DNA from: Ianthella basta | Lineage: Eukaryota; Porifera; Demospongiae; Verongiida; Ianthellidae | Direction: 5' to 3' | DNA: 64,000 nucleotides | NCBI GenBank assembly: GCA_964019415.1 | Contig: OZ025872.1 | Location: forward strand, 8,407,322-8,471,321 | In this document: positions 30,364-42,185 of the stretch, one piece after another | Position numbering within the stretch: position 1 is the first letter of the stretch | How the letters are laid out: every line of letters starts with the position of its first letter | The notes under the pieces: generated by a model | The model's input: the letters and a program-made list of their open reading frames with translations, nothing else | What the model was told of the DNA's origin: nothing | The model's database searches: none | Position numbers and translations under genes: made by a program

Positions 30364-31511
30364 ATGGCAGATACCGCAACTGCCGCCGTAGGCAATCCAA
30401 AGGAGCTGGTTGACCCTAACCCAAAGAACCGATTCGAGGGGGAAAAGAGCGTGTCCACCCGGCCGGGCGACCTCTTCTGGGACCAGCTGATCAAGTATGC
30501 AGCCTCTGGGATGATCCTTCTAGCAGCATTCGATATCATCGCGTCCTTCACCAGCGCTGGAGTCAGATGCCTCACTCCGGACAGCTACACTCGAGACCAG
30601 AGCGCCTTTCTCAACGGGTACTGCTCAGAACACACTCCGGTGACTGATTACTTCCTGTTCTACCTCCTGGCACAGTCGATCCTCATTGCAGGTCCCCAGC
30701 TGTTCTGGCAGTCCTGGTTCTCGGGCAGGCTTAGCTTCTTTGTGGCTCTTGCTTCATCCCTTGATTGTCACAGGGACAGCAAAACAGGAGAATATGCACC
30801 AAAGAACTTTGTCACAACCAAGGAGCTGTTGAAGGTGTTTCATCGAAGACACCTTATGTATGTAACCTACTTGGTGAAACTACTGATACAGCTGGCACTC
30901 ATTTTGGCTGCCTTCGCTGTCTGTTCAGTTGTGTTTACCGATTTTAACACAATCTTCCCATGTCCCAGACAGTGGGACAGCACCACTAACAGAACATGGC
31001 CTCTGCCAACAGAGGTCAACTGTTCGTATTCTGTGCTTCGGTCCAATCAGGCTGTGTGGATCACCAACTATGTCTTACTAGCGCTGGCATTAGGTTGTAC
31101 ACTCTTTGGACTTGCATTGTGTGCTGTCAGTCATGGAAGCAAATTGAACTGGAAAGAGGCTTCCAAATTCGTTCTAGAATCAGGTATCTCTCAGAACTAT
31201 TATCACTCCAGAGGATTCTTCCATGAGCTCTTTAGGTGTCGCAATCCGTTTCGCTACCACATTCATAATGATTTGGACTTTCTTCTGCTGAAGTTATTCC
31301 CTCAGGATGTCGGTCGTGCTCATGTCCTGAGAGAGTTGCTGATTGGCACATTTGTGCAAAGGGAACTGGATGCGATTCGACAAAGGTTGAATCTGTTGCG
31401 AGAGTCACAAAAGGGAACTGGTGAGTTAGTCACCTCATTGCACCATGCATAAAAGCGGTCATTTGGCATTAATTGGCACCCTCCTCACATGCACACCTCA
31501 TGCATCTCTCC

Positions 31512-31569
<58 letters not shown>

Positions 31570-34500
31570 CACACTGCAGACGTATGTTCCAAGCATGCTC
31601 ACATTCATACACACAGCCAGGTGCACAGATGTATATATGTATGCATAACAGCATGCATACTCCTTACACAGATACACACAGGTTCGTCTGTTGGAAGTCA
31701 CTAGGCTAAGATATGATTTTAGCATTTACAGGAACTTTACTCCACTTAGTTTCAGGTGGGGTGGGAGTACTGTATGTGATAGCCTTTGTGTGTATAACTA
31801 TGCCAAGCCTTACTGTTTTATTTTGCTACATATCAGAGCTCTTCACTGTGCAGTGCACATGGGCTCTCAAGTACTTCTCATTTCTTAATATTACACAGCT
31901 GAAAGTGAAAAGCTAGAGGACATTGTATTGAAAACCAACCTTGCTGTGAAAGTGCCAGCGCAGAGAAAGAAGCCTGATGAGGTACCCAGTCTACTTAGGA
32001 TGTATAATTATATGACATTACAATAATGCATCAATTTGGATGGACGATTGTAACATACATCTTCCATGATATTGTCTTTGTACTTCATACAGTGCATTCT
32101 ATGTACTATAGTACTATTCTATGTACACTGTACTATAGTAAAGTTGTACTGATAATCGGATCGGTCATCGGAAACAGCTAATATCGGTAATATTTGCGAA
32201 TATCGGTATCGGATCGGAATCGGAAAACACAAGCCTATCCGATCCGATACGGAATTTTACATACGCACCACGATTTTTTTAATACCTAGCACGTGGCTTA
32301 TTGACGGTGTCATGGCGTCCGGTAGGAAGAGATCACCGATTTGGGAGTATTTCGTCCTCGCAGAGGATTCGTGCCTCGCTATATGCTAGCTCTGTAAAGG
32401 TGAAGTGCCGCGTGGAGGCCAGAGCACGAAATCTTATACGACGTCAAATCTAGTTCACCATTTGAAGACGAAGCATGGCCAAGAATACGCGGAATACGAG
32501 AAGAAGAAGTCTGAGAAGCAACCTGAGGCTCCTCAAGCTAGTTCATTGAACGAAGCTGGACCTCTACAACAAATTTCCTTAATGGAAGCGGCCGAGTTGC
32601 ATAAACAGTGGGACATCAACGATCCCAGCACAAAAGCGATTCACCGAAAGGTCAGTGAGATGATTGCCATGGATTGTCAGCCAATTTCTGTCGTAGAAAG
32701 CAGTGGTTTTAAAGCTCTCATACACGCGATTGCTCCCAAATACCGCATTCCTAGTAGGAAGTATTTTGCTGAGACGGTGATACCCAGTATTGCTCAAGGA
32801 ATACGAGCTGAAGTTTAAGCTAAACTGCAAGAAGGCTCGGACTACATCAGTTTCACCACTGATGTCTGGAGCTCTGATGTAAACAGTGATTCATTGCTTG
32901 GGCTGACTGCTCACTGGGTAGATGGAAACTTTCAAAGAAAATCTGCTGTTCTACAAGCCTATTCCCTGGATGACAGGCACACTGGTGAATACATTGCGAT
33001 GCAACTACTCAAAATGCTTGAGAGCTGGAAAGTTGATCCATCAAAAGTTCATTTAATTGTTCGTGATAATGGAAGCAACATGGTCAAGGCGATGGAAGAG
33101 GCTTCCTTGCCCAGTTTTGGCTGTTTTGTGCATTCACTACAGTTGGTGGTGCATGATGGTCTGCTCTCCCAGCGAGCTGTGAAAGATCTGCTTGCAACAT
33201 GTAGATCCATAGTTGGACACTTCAAGCACTCCAGTGTTGCGTGTCACAAATTGGCACATATCTAAGAGAATCTGCAGCTGCCCAAGCACAAGCTCAAGCA
33301 GGATGTTGTCACCAGATGGAATTCCACCTTGTACATGTTAGAATCTATCTTGGAACAGAAGATGGCCTTGGCTGCGTACGCTGCTGAAAACAACATCCAA
33401 CACCTAGCAGCAAACCAGTTGGAGATGGCCAGGAAGATGGTGCTGGTTTTGTCTCCTGTCGAGGAGATCACCCAGGCAATCTCAAAGGAAACAGCAACGC
33501 TGTCCATTGTGATACCACACATCCGAGTGCTATTGAGGTCTTGGGAGAGACAAGACGATGACTTGGGTATCCGCACTATGAAGAAAGAGATGACAACATC
33601 TCTGAAGTCCAGATTTGCTGGAATAGAGGAAAACCAACTGTTAGCGATAGCTACAGTACTTGACCCACGTTTTAAGGATAAGTTTTTTGGGAACAGCATC
33701 ATCAGGGCCACTGTACAAGAGATGCTCGAGGAAGAGCTGCTGAAAATAGAGGAGGCTGCTGGCACTCCTGGCAGGGACAACCATGATACAGCAACTTCAC
33801 CAAGTGAAGAAACAAAAGAGCCACCCTCCAAACGGCAAAAGAAAGACACTCTCCTGTCAATGTTTTCTGAAATACTGGAGAGTTCAACGGCCACTACACC
33901 TATGTTCAGTTCTGCCATTGAAGTTGACCGCTACTTAAGCGAGCCAGTGATCGACTACAAGGATGGTGATCCCTTCACTTGGTGGAGTCAACACAAGGCA
34001 AGATTTTCATTGTTGTCACGACTAGCTAGGCGCTATCTAAGTGCCACAGCAACATCTGTGCCATCTGAATGACTTTTTTCACTGGCAGGAAATGTGTACG
34101 AAGAGCACAGGAACAGAATTCTACCTGAACGTGCAGAAACATTACTATTCATAAAAGGAAACTACTCATTGTTTGCTAACAAGTATTGACTAAACTACCT
34201 GCTGACTTGATGCTGTGTTTTTTAGCTTTTTATTATTTCTATTGCTGAGCCTGCTGTACAATGAAAAAGCGTAGTGCATGCACACATCGGATCGGTTATA
34301 GTTATCGGCACTCTTCTCTTCCAATGTATCGGCTATCTGTATATCGGCCAAAAGTCATATCGGTACAACTTTATACTATAGTGTGTAACAGTACTCCAAA
34401 CACATAATTATGCATTCAGGATCTTGGACAGACCATGGCTGAGTTCCTTATTAATGTTGCTACTGCTGAAGAGATTGTAGTTGAAGCAGTACAAGGAGGA

Positions 34501-37500
34501 GCAGTGGACACAGGGGAATGCGATCCTGAAGTGCAGCAAGGTTGCAAGAGGATCAAAGGAGCCAGTATCAACATCTCCTTTGGAAGCCTTGGATACACTC
34601 ACATTCTTGCTCAGTTGTGTGACAGGGTGAGCTGGTGGTCTCTGAGTATGTATATAAGTGTTCTGGAAAGGATTTCATACGTGTGCTTTACTGGTGTTGT
34701 GTTACATGTGTAAGGATTTGTGGAGTGCGTGTGTGTTGTTACTGGGCATTAGGACAGTTAGCTACATAGGTTTATAGGTATACATTGTTCACATGGCATG
34801 TAATATATTTAGCTGAAAGTGTCTGTCTGTCTGTGTGTCCATGATATGTGCGTGTTCCTTGCTCCATCACCGTCAAACTTGCTGTGGTTGCTGAGGGCAC
34901 CGGGGATTGGGTTATAGCTGGGTTGTCGTCGTCCGTCTTGCAGTTCACAGAGAGTTATCCGTCCATTTCCTCTTTTTCCTTCGTGGATGACCACCATTTT
35001 TTAATTATTGTTCCCATTTTCTTCCGGTTTTGACAAGACTTAATTCGCTATTGCCCACGCTCGAATTTATATTTAAACATATAGTATGGTGATTGCGCAA
35101 CTATAGGGATTTAAGCATTAGCAGGTGGTCCTATATATGTGATATAGACCTGAAAAGAGGTCTGATATCACGATATCAGGGCTCTGATTGCGCAAGAGGT
35201 CTGATATCAAGAAGGAATATAATGAAACCAGAGCCAAATGTGCGTACTGTCAGGCGAAGCAGTCTTACCATTTCACTGTGGCCGTGACAATCAGTGCTGC
35301 GGAGGATCTTGACGCTCCAAGAAAAAACGCGACCGCTAAAAATCGTCGCACGAAGGAAAGTCGGTTGGACAAGATATCAATACATGCGTAAAGAGACGTA
35401 TTCTAGGAACCGAGCACTGAGTCCGGCTCTGTTGCGCGAAACTGTGGCGTGGAAGATGCGCAGACACGGTCCGTTGAGCGACTTCTTCAGATGACGAAAA
35501 CAAAGTCCAGCTGGATATGGTCGAAAGCTCTCAAAAGTGATTAAAATTGCCCTCTCTAGTTCCGAGTCCGCAGCGAAGTCGGTGTTCTGCCAGAAAAGAA
35601 GCGTTTTCAAGACTCTACGTGCAGCACCCTGTCACGGCCACAACAAAACCTGCTGACTGTGCATTATTTTGAATTCTATTCCCTGTAATCTCATTGGTCA
35701 GCGTGCTGCCAAAAGGCGCGCAGTATGCTCATTGGTCAGCCCTGAAGCCTGTTGTGACGTCACGGAAGCGTCTATTGAATGCAATGGTGCCGTAGCCCGT
35801 TCCCAGAAGGAGCAATGACGTAATGCAGGCGCTTATCGAATACAAATGGCGTCGTCTCTCTGGAGAGGTCTGTCCTCGATATTGCTGCGAAGGTTCTTCC
35901 TGTTGCGCACTCACCATACTATATAAGACATATAGTACGGTAGGTCGGTCTATAGCCGATATATAGGACCTCGGCACTCATATTTACCTCGGCGCTTCGC
36001 GCCTCGGTAAATATGTAAGCGCCTCGGTCCTATATATCGGCTATAGACCTCCCTACCGTACTATATGTATTACATAATCATCACACCAGCTAATATTTTA
36101 TTTTTAGCTGTAGCAGTAGCTAACATGGTTGCTCAGGGCATCAGGGGACAGGCGTTGGGTGTTGCAACTCGCCGTAAGCAGGCCTCTGCCAATTGTGTCT
36201 TTTATTTGCACTTTCAAAAATGGTCCTGGCACGCTTGCTGTGTTAGGATACTGTGTGGTGTGCCTCCATTGCAGGTGCTTGCTCTAGACTTTCACCCCCA
36301 CCTTGTGAACCACAAGAATCCTGTCCACTACAGCCATTTCCACTCTGAGATCCACAATATGACTACAATGAGCAACATCTACGCGCTGCCAAAGGAATTT
36401 CGAAATATGGTTTGCAGTGCAAGCATTACATACATTTGAGGTGTATTCAGTTAACCCTTTAGGCACGAATGACCAGTTTACTCGTCATAAATTTGTATAC
36501 ATGTAAGCACCAATGACGAGTTTACTCGTCATAGAGATTGGCACAGTTTACGAGCTGTTTTCTTTTGCTACAAACCTTGAAGTGGACTGCCTTTCTCAGA
36601 GGACCTACAGCAGTGGTTGACCCTTACCTGGCTTGCTTTTCCTGTCTCCTTGTAGTGCCCGACGCCTGCAATCAACTGTTAACGTTCGCACGTATTCACC
36701 CGCGTTCTCCCTAATACCATTGTCACATTGTGTACTAGTCTATGGAAGAAAGGCAATTTGAACGAGAGCCTATAGTCTCTCGTTTAAATAACTAACCTCT
36801 AAGCTTTACAGCATGCGGAAACTCGTCGTTCTCGTCGTATTCCTCCATTTTGTTTTCTTCGTCCGTACGCGCTTGCAAACGTTCTTGAATTGGCAAAATA
36901 GGAGCCCTTGGTATTCTCGGAGACAGCGTCGAACTATCCTCACATCATCTTCACATTTTCGGCAGTGACAACGCCACAAAGTGCGCACACTTGGCTCAAG
37001 TCATTTAGTCTTCGTGCGCTGCCATTTTAACTCCGCGTACTGAGTGCATGGCACGAAGTTTAAAGTTTGAGCCTATAGGGTTAATCTGATGCACCATGCA
37101 TGACAAACTACATGATGCATCCTGGCTCTTCAGTATCACCTATAGCTGTAGAATAGCCTTAATACCCTCTTGGCATTAGGTATAGTTGTAGGCCAGTGTT
37201 CTTATAAAACTCCCTATATCGTCGGCAGTATGCCCTGTATAATGTTGGCTCTTCATACCTTTATATGTCTTCAGCTTGATGAAGCTCTGACATCTAACAA
37301 TGTTCTCAGTGTTCCAAAGCCTAAAGGAGCCAATTCACGGCCACTTCTGGAGCAGATACCAGTCAGACTGATTGTCGTCAGTCCTTTCACTAACCCAGAT
37401 CGGATTATAACTGTTAACTGGTATCTGTATCTGACAAAAAGAATCTCCAACCGCTTAAGTCAGGACACATTGTTGATCACTTTCACTCCTTTGAATATTG

Positions 37501-40500
37501 GACACACTAAAGTGAATTTTGTCCAATTTAAACCAACCAGGTATGTACATAACTGTAGTATGTTTGCAGTGTGTAGTCTACTACAGTATATAGACTGAGG
37601 AAATATGCATGCATTGGTAATTTAGAAACCTATGTTTTGTGTCTGAGTGACTATATAGGCCACTAGGAAAGAATGTATTTTTATTTAAAGCTACTAAGGA
37701 TGTGGGCATGGCTTGTGATAAATGTACAGAAAAAGTAAAGGCTGTTACACAGTGGAGCATTAGCCATGTCCCTACATTCAAGGGTGTAAGACTATAAGGT
37801 GCAACACTCTTGTCAAGATGGCTGCCATTATCCTTCGCGTGGTAAACAAGTGCTTGTTGATTCTGACGATCTTAACTATAGTAAGGGAAGAAACTGCTAT
37901 GGTTGATTCACCTTGGTGCGAAGGATTCACCTTGCAAATCTACAAGCCATTGAGCAAAGTTGTGTCTTCAGACAGCTTTCACACCTGCGCCCTGTAGACA
38001 AACCACGCAGAAGTTGTAAGTTGTTTTTACCATCCTGCTTTATACTCCGGCAAGTCTGCTTTACCTTGTTTTGTGCTTCTTTCCATGGGATCATTTGTTT
38101 GATCTTAAACTTAAGTATTGGTGTCTTGCTGCTGCTCTCTGGAGATATTGAACTAAACCCTGGACCCATTACTTTGCTAGTCAGGCATCGCGTGACCCCT
38201 CCTCGCGGAAGGGTCAGGTTAAGTCTAATTGACTTGTGCAGCACGCCACAATGGTTGCGTGCCCAATTAGGTTGCAGGAAAGGTGTGAAATGTTTATCGC
38301 TCACGTGTTCACAAATAGCAGCAGACCAGAGCATGGACCAGAGAGTGTTATACGCTGTGCCGGAAGCCATCCAGCGCCTTGGTTATTCTACCATGAAGCC
38401 AGAGCAACTTCAGGTTGTGTCTGGCATCGTTTCTGGGAGGGATGTTTTTGCTGTTTTGCCGACTGGCTTCGGCAAGAGCCTGTGCTACGCGTGCCTGCCG
38501 ACAGTGTTTGGCCTGGTATTGCTGGTCAAAGGGACATCGATAGTCCTTGCTGTTGCTCCTTTGACGGCTATTATGAAAGATCAGCTAAGTGTCGCGAGCC
38601 GTCGCACGTACTTGTGGCCACAAGTGAGGCATAATGTTGTGCAATAATTACATTCCACAGCGCATAATTGCATTCCGCGTGGACAAGTCAATGTATTAGA
38701 CTTAACCTGACCCTTCCGCGAGGAGGGGTCATGCGACTCCTGACTGCTACTTCGCACCTCAAAATGAAGTCACTCAATATCATTCAACTGAACGCCTGCA
38801 GTTTACTTTGCCACCTTGATGAAATTTGGTACCTTGCGGCTAAACTTTGCCCCAACATCCTTGCCATCAGTGAGTCCTGGCTTGGCCCTTCAGTACCTGA
38901 TGCAGAAGTCTCCTTTGCTGGTTCTTCCATCTACCTGTCCATCACTTCTTTCTAATCCTCCATCTCTCGTTTCATTTTTGGCTGCATATATGTACCACCC
39001 ACCCAGGTCCGCATCTTCTTCATTTGCAGACCTATGTTCAATGTTGGAATCCACACTCATCTACCACAAGCACATTGTGGTCTGTGGGATCTCAGCATTG
39101 ATACTTCAGACTCCACAAACCCCCTCTCCAAGTCAATTCTCAGCTTCGTCTCATCACATCACCTGACATGCCCAATTACCAGTCCAGCACATATCTCTGA
39201 ATCTCGCACATCTATACTTGATCATTTCATTGCATCATCTAACGTCCCAATATCTTCATCATCTGTCTTGCCCTGGCCTATTTTCGACCATCTACCCATC
39301 TATTTTTGTATTGACTGGAGTGTCCCTTCAAACCATTACTAAGCGTTCTTTCCAACACTTTGACCCTAATGACTTCAGCAATGATACTTCTGTCGTCCTT
39401 TAGTGTCCAGTGGACTTGTTTAATGATATTGATGACAAAGTCTTTATTTTGATCACTTTTCCATGATTTTCTAGACTCCCCCACACCTATGAAAACTGTG
39501 TGTGTCAAGAAAAAGTGTGCTTCATGGATTAGTAGGTCTATCAGAAGTGAAATGGAAAAAGGAAACAAACTTCTTCGAAAGTTCCGCTTATCTTGGTCCT
39601 CCTCAGCCTGGGCAGATTACAGCCACCAAAGAAACCTTGTAGTTCATCTCCTGAGAATGGTAAAGGTAGAGTTCTTTAGACCACTTCTCTTACCACTCTT
39701 TGGAACACCCACAAGAGTGCTCTTCTACCTCCTGGAATGCACTTGGCCCTAACCATACCACCATTGCAAACACTCTTAACAACCACTTTGTATCCACCAG
39801 CTCCTCAGATCTGGCGCTTCCTCCCCTCTCCCACACTTAACATTCATTCATCATCTCTGTCACTAAGTTGTACCACCCCTGAATGGTGTGAGAAGGCACT
39901 TGCCTCTCTCAAACCTACCTCCTCCTCCGGACTGGACAGCATTCCCTCCTTACCTTTTAAGTCTTCCAAATCTATCTTATCCTACCCACTCTCCTCTATC
40001 ATCAATTGATCTGTCTCCACCTCACACACACTTCCACCTCCTGGAAGAAAAGTTCCGTGAGGCCTATCCACATGGAAGTTAACCAGTCAGTCTCTTCCAA
40101 CTACCATCCCATCGCTATCCTACCCTCTTGTATCAAGCTGCTTGAGAGGCATGTTTAGAACAACTTGTCCATGGTGCACCACCTCAATACAAACAGCCTT
40201 CTATATACTTACCAGTCAGGTTTGTGTTTGGGTCACTCCACCCAATCGCTCCTACTCCATTGTACTGACACATGGTAGAAGGCTCTCGACCAGAAGCAAT
40301 ATGTTGGTGTACTCTTCCTTGATGTTTTCAAAAGCATTTGATACATGTGGAGGAGATAAGGAGGGGATGATTCAATCATCCCGTCCTTATCTTCAAGCTT
40401 CGTTCTCTCGGTGTTGATGATCCTGGTATCACATGGTTCCAGTCTTATCCGTCTGATTGTTCCCAAGTCACCAACATTGCAGAGTCACTTTCCTCTTCCA

Positions 40501-42185
40501 AGAGCACTACAACTGGTGTGCCTCAAGGTTCTGTCTTTGGTCCAACTCTTTTTCAGTGTTCATTAATGACCTCCCATCTGTCCTCCCCCCCAGGCTGCAC
40601 TGTCCTCTTTGCAAATGATTATTCTACCATCTTCCACATCTCCGGCAACTGTTGTCTCCTCAACCATGTCATTAAGAAGGTGTCAAGGATTGTGAATCTC
40701 CTCAGACTTCTCTCCTGGTTTCTTCTTAGCTCTCACCCTTTTTCTAAAGTCCTACATCCTTCCACATCTTGACTACTGCGACGTTGTCTGGTATTAATAG
40801 CTTTACCCGTAAAGATGTATCACGTCTCCAGTCTCTTTTTAATTTTGCATGCAGACTAGACCTTCACCGTCTCAGACTGTCATCCTCCACTGAACTCTGG
40901 TCAGACCTAGACCTCACCTCCCTTGAAATCCACAGGAAGATCCATGCAGCAGAGTTCACCTTCAACTGCCACAATTCATCAGCACCTTACTTATCATCAC
41001 TGTTTCATCGCATCACTCATCATCATAATACACGTACCAGGGCCCCAATCAACCTACCATCTCTAATGTTGGAGCATCAATCTGGCGTTCACTCCCACCA
41101 TCAATCAAAGATTCCACCACAACTGAGCTCTCATGAGCTGTGTGTAACCATTTCACCCCTTGACTAAATCTGCATGAATTTCACATATCTGCATGTCAGA
41201 CATGACCATTTGTTTTCTTTCTTTCTTTTTTTCAATTTATTGAAGTTCAATAGTAGTTACTTTTGTTGCATGACTACTTATTAAATTAAATTATGACTCA
41301 TCATATCTTTATTTCTGTATTTTACTTGTTTGTTGTATTATGTCTGTTACAGGGTGCTAGGAAACTAGCCATTAGCTAAAGCTTCCCTTGTTTATAATAA
41401 GATATTCAATCTAACCAATCCAATCCAATCCACTGGACAGTGTGCATACGTATGTGTGTGTGCACATACATGCATATGCGTGCAAGAGTTTTGGCGGTTT
41501 GGTGGGTGGATGCATGGGTAAGTGGTATGGACGTGTGCGTGTATGCTTGTGTGGATATGGGTGCGTGGGGGACATGTACATTTTGAATTATGTGTTCATG
41601 TCTGATGTAATACTGTATATTTATGGAGAGTTGATGAGCATTCACGTAGCTGTAGGTCTGGTTCCAGTAAAACGTTTCAACCATGAGGGTCTTCATCAGT
41701 TACAAAACTGGTCATCTCGTTAGTGACAACATCAGTTTTGTAACTGATGAAGACCCTAGTGGTCGAAGCGTTTTACTGGAACCAGACCTACAGCTTTGTG
41801 AATGCTCATCAACTCTCCATAAATCTGCTAGACAATGTAGCATGAGCCTCTACCACAATGTAATACTGTCTGTTTTATTATGCGTAGTCCATGGAAGGCA
41901 TGTAATGTTGAATTCAAGCATGCCGCAGTAGAGAAAGAAGAACCTTCAACTTCCTCAAGTGGAGATGAATGCTGTGTTTCTTTTAGGCATTGTCGTGCCA
42001 ATGATGATTGCACTGGTAAGACTGAGCAGAAGCTGATGAATTACTTCATCATAAAGCCAGCAGCAAGGGGCACACAGGCAGAAAGTAGAGATAAGGTTGA
42101 AGATGATATGAGCAAGAACACAGTAGTGCTGCAGTGTGGTGGCATTCCGTGCACTTTTAATGTAATGGTGTACAAGCAGCAATAG
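30364..42185 (+). CDS. LRRC8/pannexin-like channel protein, copy 3 (6 exons, 681 aa), chimeric
   Basis: Exons: 30364-31420, 31899-31981, 34420-34626, 36275-36409, 37275-37540, 41888-42185. All phases join and no stop occurs, despite several mobile elements in the introns. Exon 1 and the promoter are nearly identical to copy 2; I count about six residue changes, including Cys for Arg in LDCHRD and Leu for Trp in TM4. Identity breaks within about 25 bases after the exon 1 donor. Exons 2-6 are clearly diverged: exon 4 ends ALPKEFRNM instead of AQPVPVRIE, exon 5 has LYLTKRISNRLSQDT, and exon 6 has an extra ARGTQAESRD-type insertion and lacks the Lys-rich tail. This points to a hybrid of a young 5' half and an older paralogue's 3' half. 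Confidence 0.75.
31516..31566. repeat. (CA)n microsatellite, intron 1 of copy 3
   Basis: A CA run of about 50 bases, at roughly the place where copies 1 and 2 have CA-rich sequence. Confidence 0.97.
32139..34373 (+). mobile_element. Complete hAT transposon with 8-bp TSD
   Basis: The termini are TAAAGTTGTACTGATA and its near-complement TATCGGTACAACTTTA. The 8-bp duplication TACTATAG lies exactly at 32131-32138 and 34374-34381. The length is 2235 bp, and it sits in intron 2 of channel copy 3. Subterminal sequence is rich in ATCGG/CCGAT words. The interior codes for a broken ZBED-type transposase. Confidence 0.93.
32312..34189 (+). pseudogene. ZBED/hAT transposase, four in-frame nonsense codons
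   Basis: A single frame runs from the ATG at 32312 to the TGA at 34187-34189 with no frameshift, broken by TAG 32387, TAA 32816, TAA 33263 and TGA 34070. The order is: a BED finger (C..LC...HHLKTKH), TTDVWSS, a VRDNGSNMVKA catalytic segment, GCFVHSLQL, TRWNSTLYML, and an hAT dimerisation tail (the SE*LFSLAGNVYEEHRNRI region). These are the hallmarks of ZBED-like hAT transposases. The reading frame otherwise remains well conserved, so the element died recently by point mutation. Confidence 0.9.
35079..35924. mobile_element. Non-autonomous TIR element, intron 3 of copy 3
   Basis: Ends at 35079-35100 and 35903-35924 form a 22-bp inverted repeat (ATATAGTATGGTGATTGCGC against its complement, one mismatch). 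The length is 846 bp with no convincing ORF. The superfamily is not assigned because no target duplication is clear. Confidence 0.65.
35928..36068. repeat. Nested palindrome next to the TIR element
   Basis: The outer arms ACATATAGTACGGTAGG and CCTACCGTACTATATGT enclose a second palindrome around CGGCGCTTCGCGCC, so the whole 141 bases can fold into one long hairpin. The ends resemble the termini of the adjacent element. Confidence 0.75.
36455..37080. mobile_element. PiggyBac-type MITE flanked by TTAA, intron 4 of copy 3
   Basis: TTAA occurs at 36451-36454 and 37081-37084. The termini are CCCTTTAGGC and GCCTATAGGG, i.e. TIRs with one mismatch. The left side carries two near-copies of ATGACGAGTTTACTCGTCAT, a subterminal palindrome. 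No transposase ORF is present. Confidence 0.85.
37685..37815. repeat. Foldback-family fragment (one arm)
   Basis: AAGGATGTGGGCATGGC...GGAGCATTAGCCATGTCCC matches the left arm of the 17512 foldback, without the returning arm. Confidence 0.55.
38141..38167 (+). other. 2A-like ribosome-skipping motif
   Basis: GDIELNPGP fits the D(V/I)ExNPGP consensus of 2A peptides and directly follows a hydrophobic stretch (SIGVLLLLS). Such N-terminal 2A motifs are known in some invertebrate LINEs, where they can separate the leader from the rest of the protein. Confidence 0.85.
38188..38736 (+). mobile_element. TIR element carrying a RecQ-helicase fragment, nested in the LINE
   Basis: About 40-bp inverted ends (TCGCGTGACCCCTCCTCGCG and, on the right, its complement with one mismatch) bound 549 bp. 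Inside, 38330-38600 encodes a RecQ-like N-terminus: Q motif MKPEQLQVV, Walker A LPTGFGKSLCY, and motif Ia VAPLTAIMKDQ. The frame then runs out, so helicase motifs II-VI are absent. It interrupts the LINE between the 2A motif and the endonuclease. No target duplication is recognised. Confidence 0.75.
41629..41823. repeat. Long foldback repeat, intron 5 of copy 3
   Basis: The arms TTTATGGAGAGTTGATGAGC and its complement enclose a nearly perfect inverted repeat containing CTGATGAAGACC and CGAA(A/G)CG words. It is unrelated at its ends to the 15343 foldback, but has the same kind of core. Confidence 0.75.

Larger units (their letters stand above)
37870..41425 (+). mobile_element. APE-type LINE (CR1/L2-like) with N-terminal 2A motif, decayed
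   Basis: The order matches one LINE: a hydrophobic leader followed by GDIELNPGP at 38141-38167, an APE-endonuclease start at 38764 (NACSL, ESWL), and reverse-transcriptase pieces (LKPTSSSGLDSIP near 39930, GVPQGSVFGPTLF near 40520, and FAND where FADD is expected near 40610). It ends in an (AATCC)n-like tail near 41425. Several frameshifts and stops break the second ORF. It lies in the sense direction in intron 5 of channel copy 3 and is interrupted at 38188-38736 by a TIR element. Confidence 0.75.

Noticed and set aside
35928..36068. MicroRNA precursor
   Set aside because: The arms are too long and too perfect, and the ends match a neighbouring transposon.
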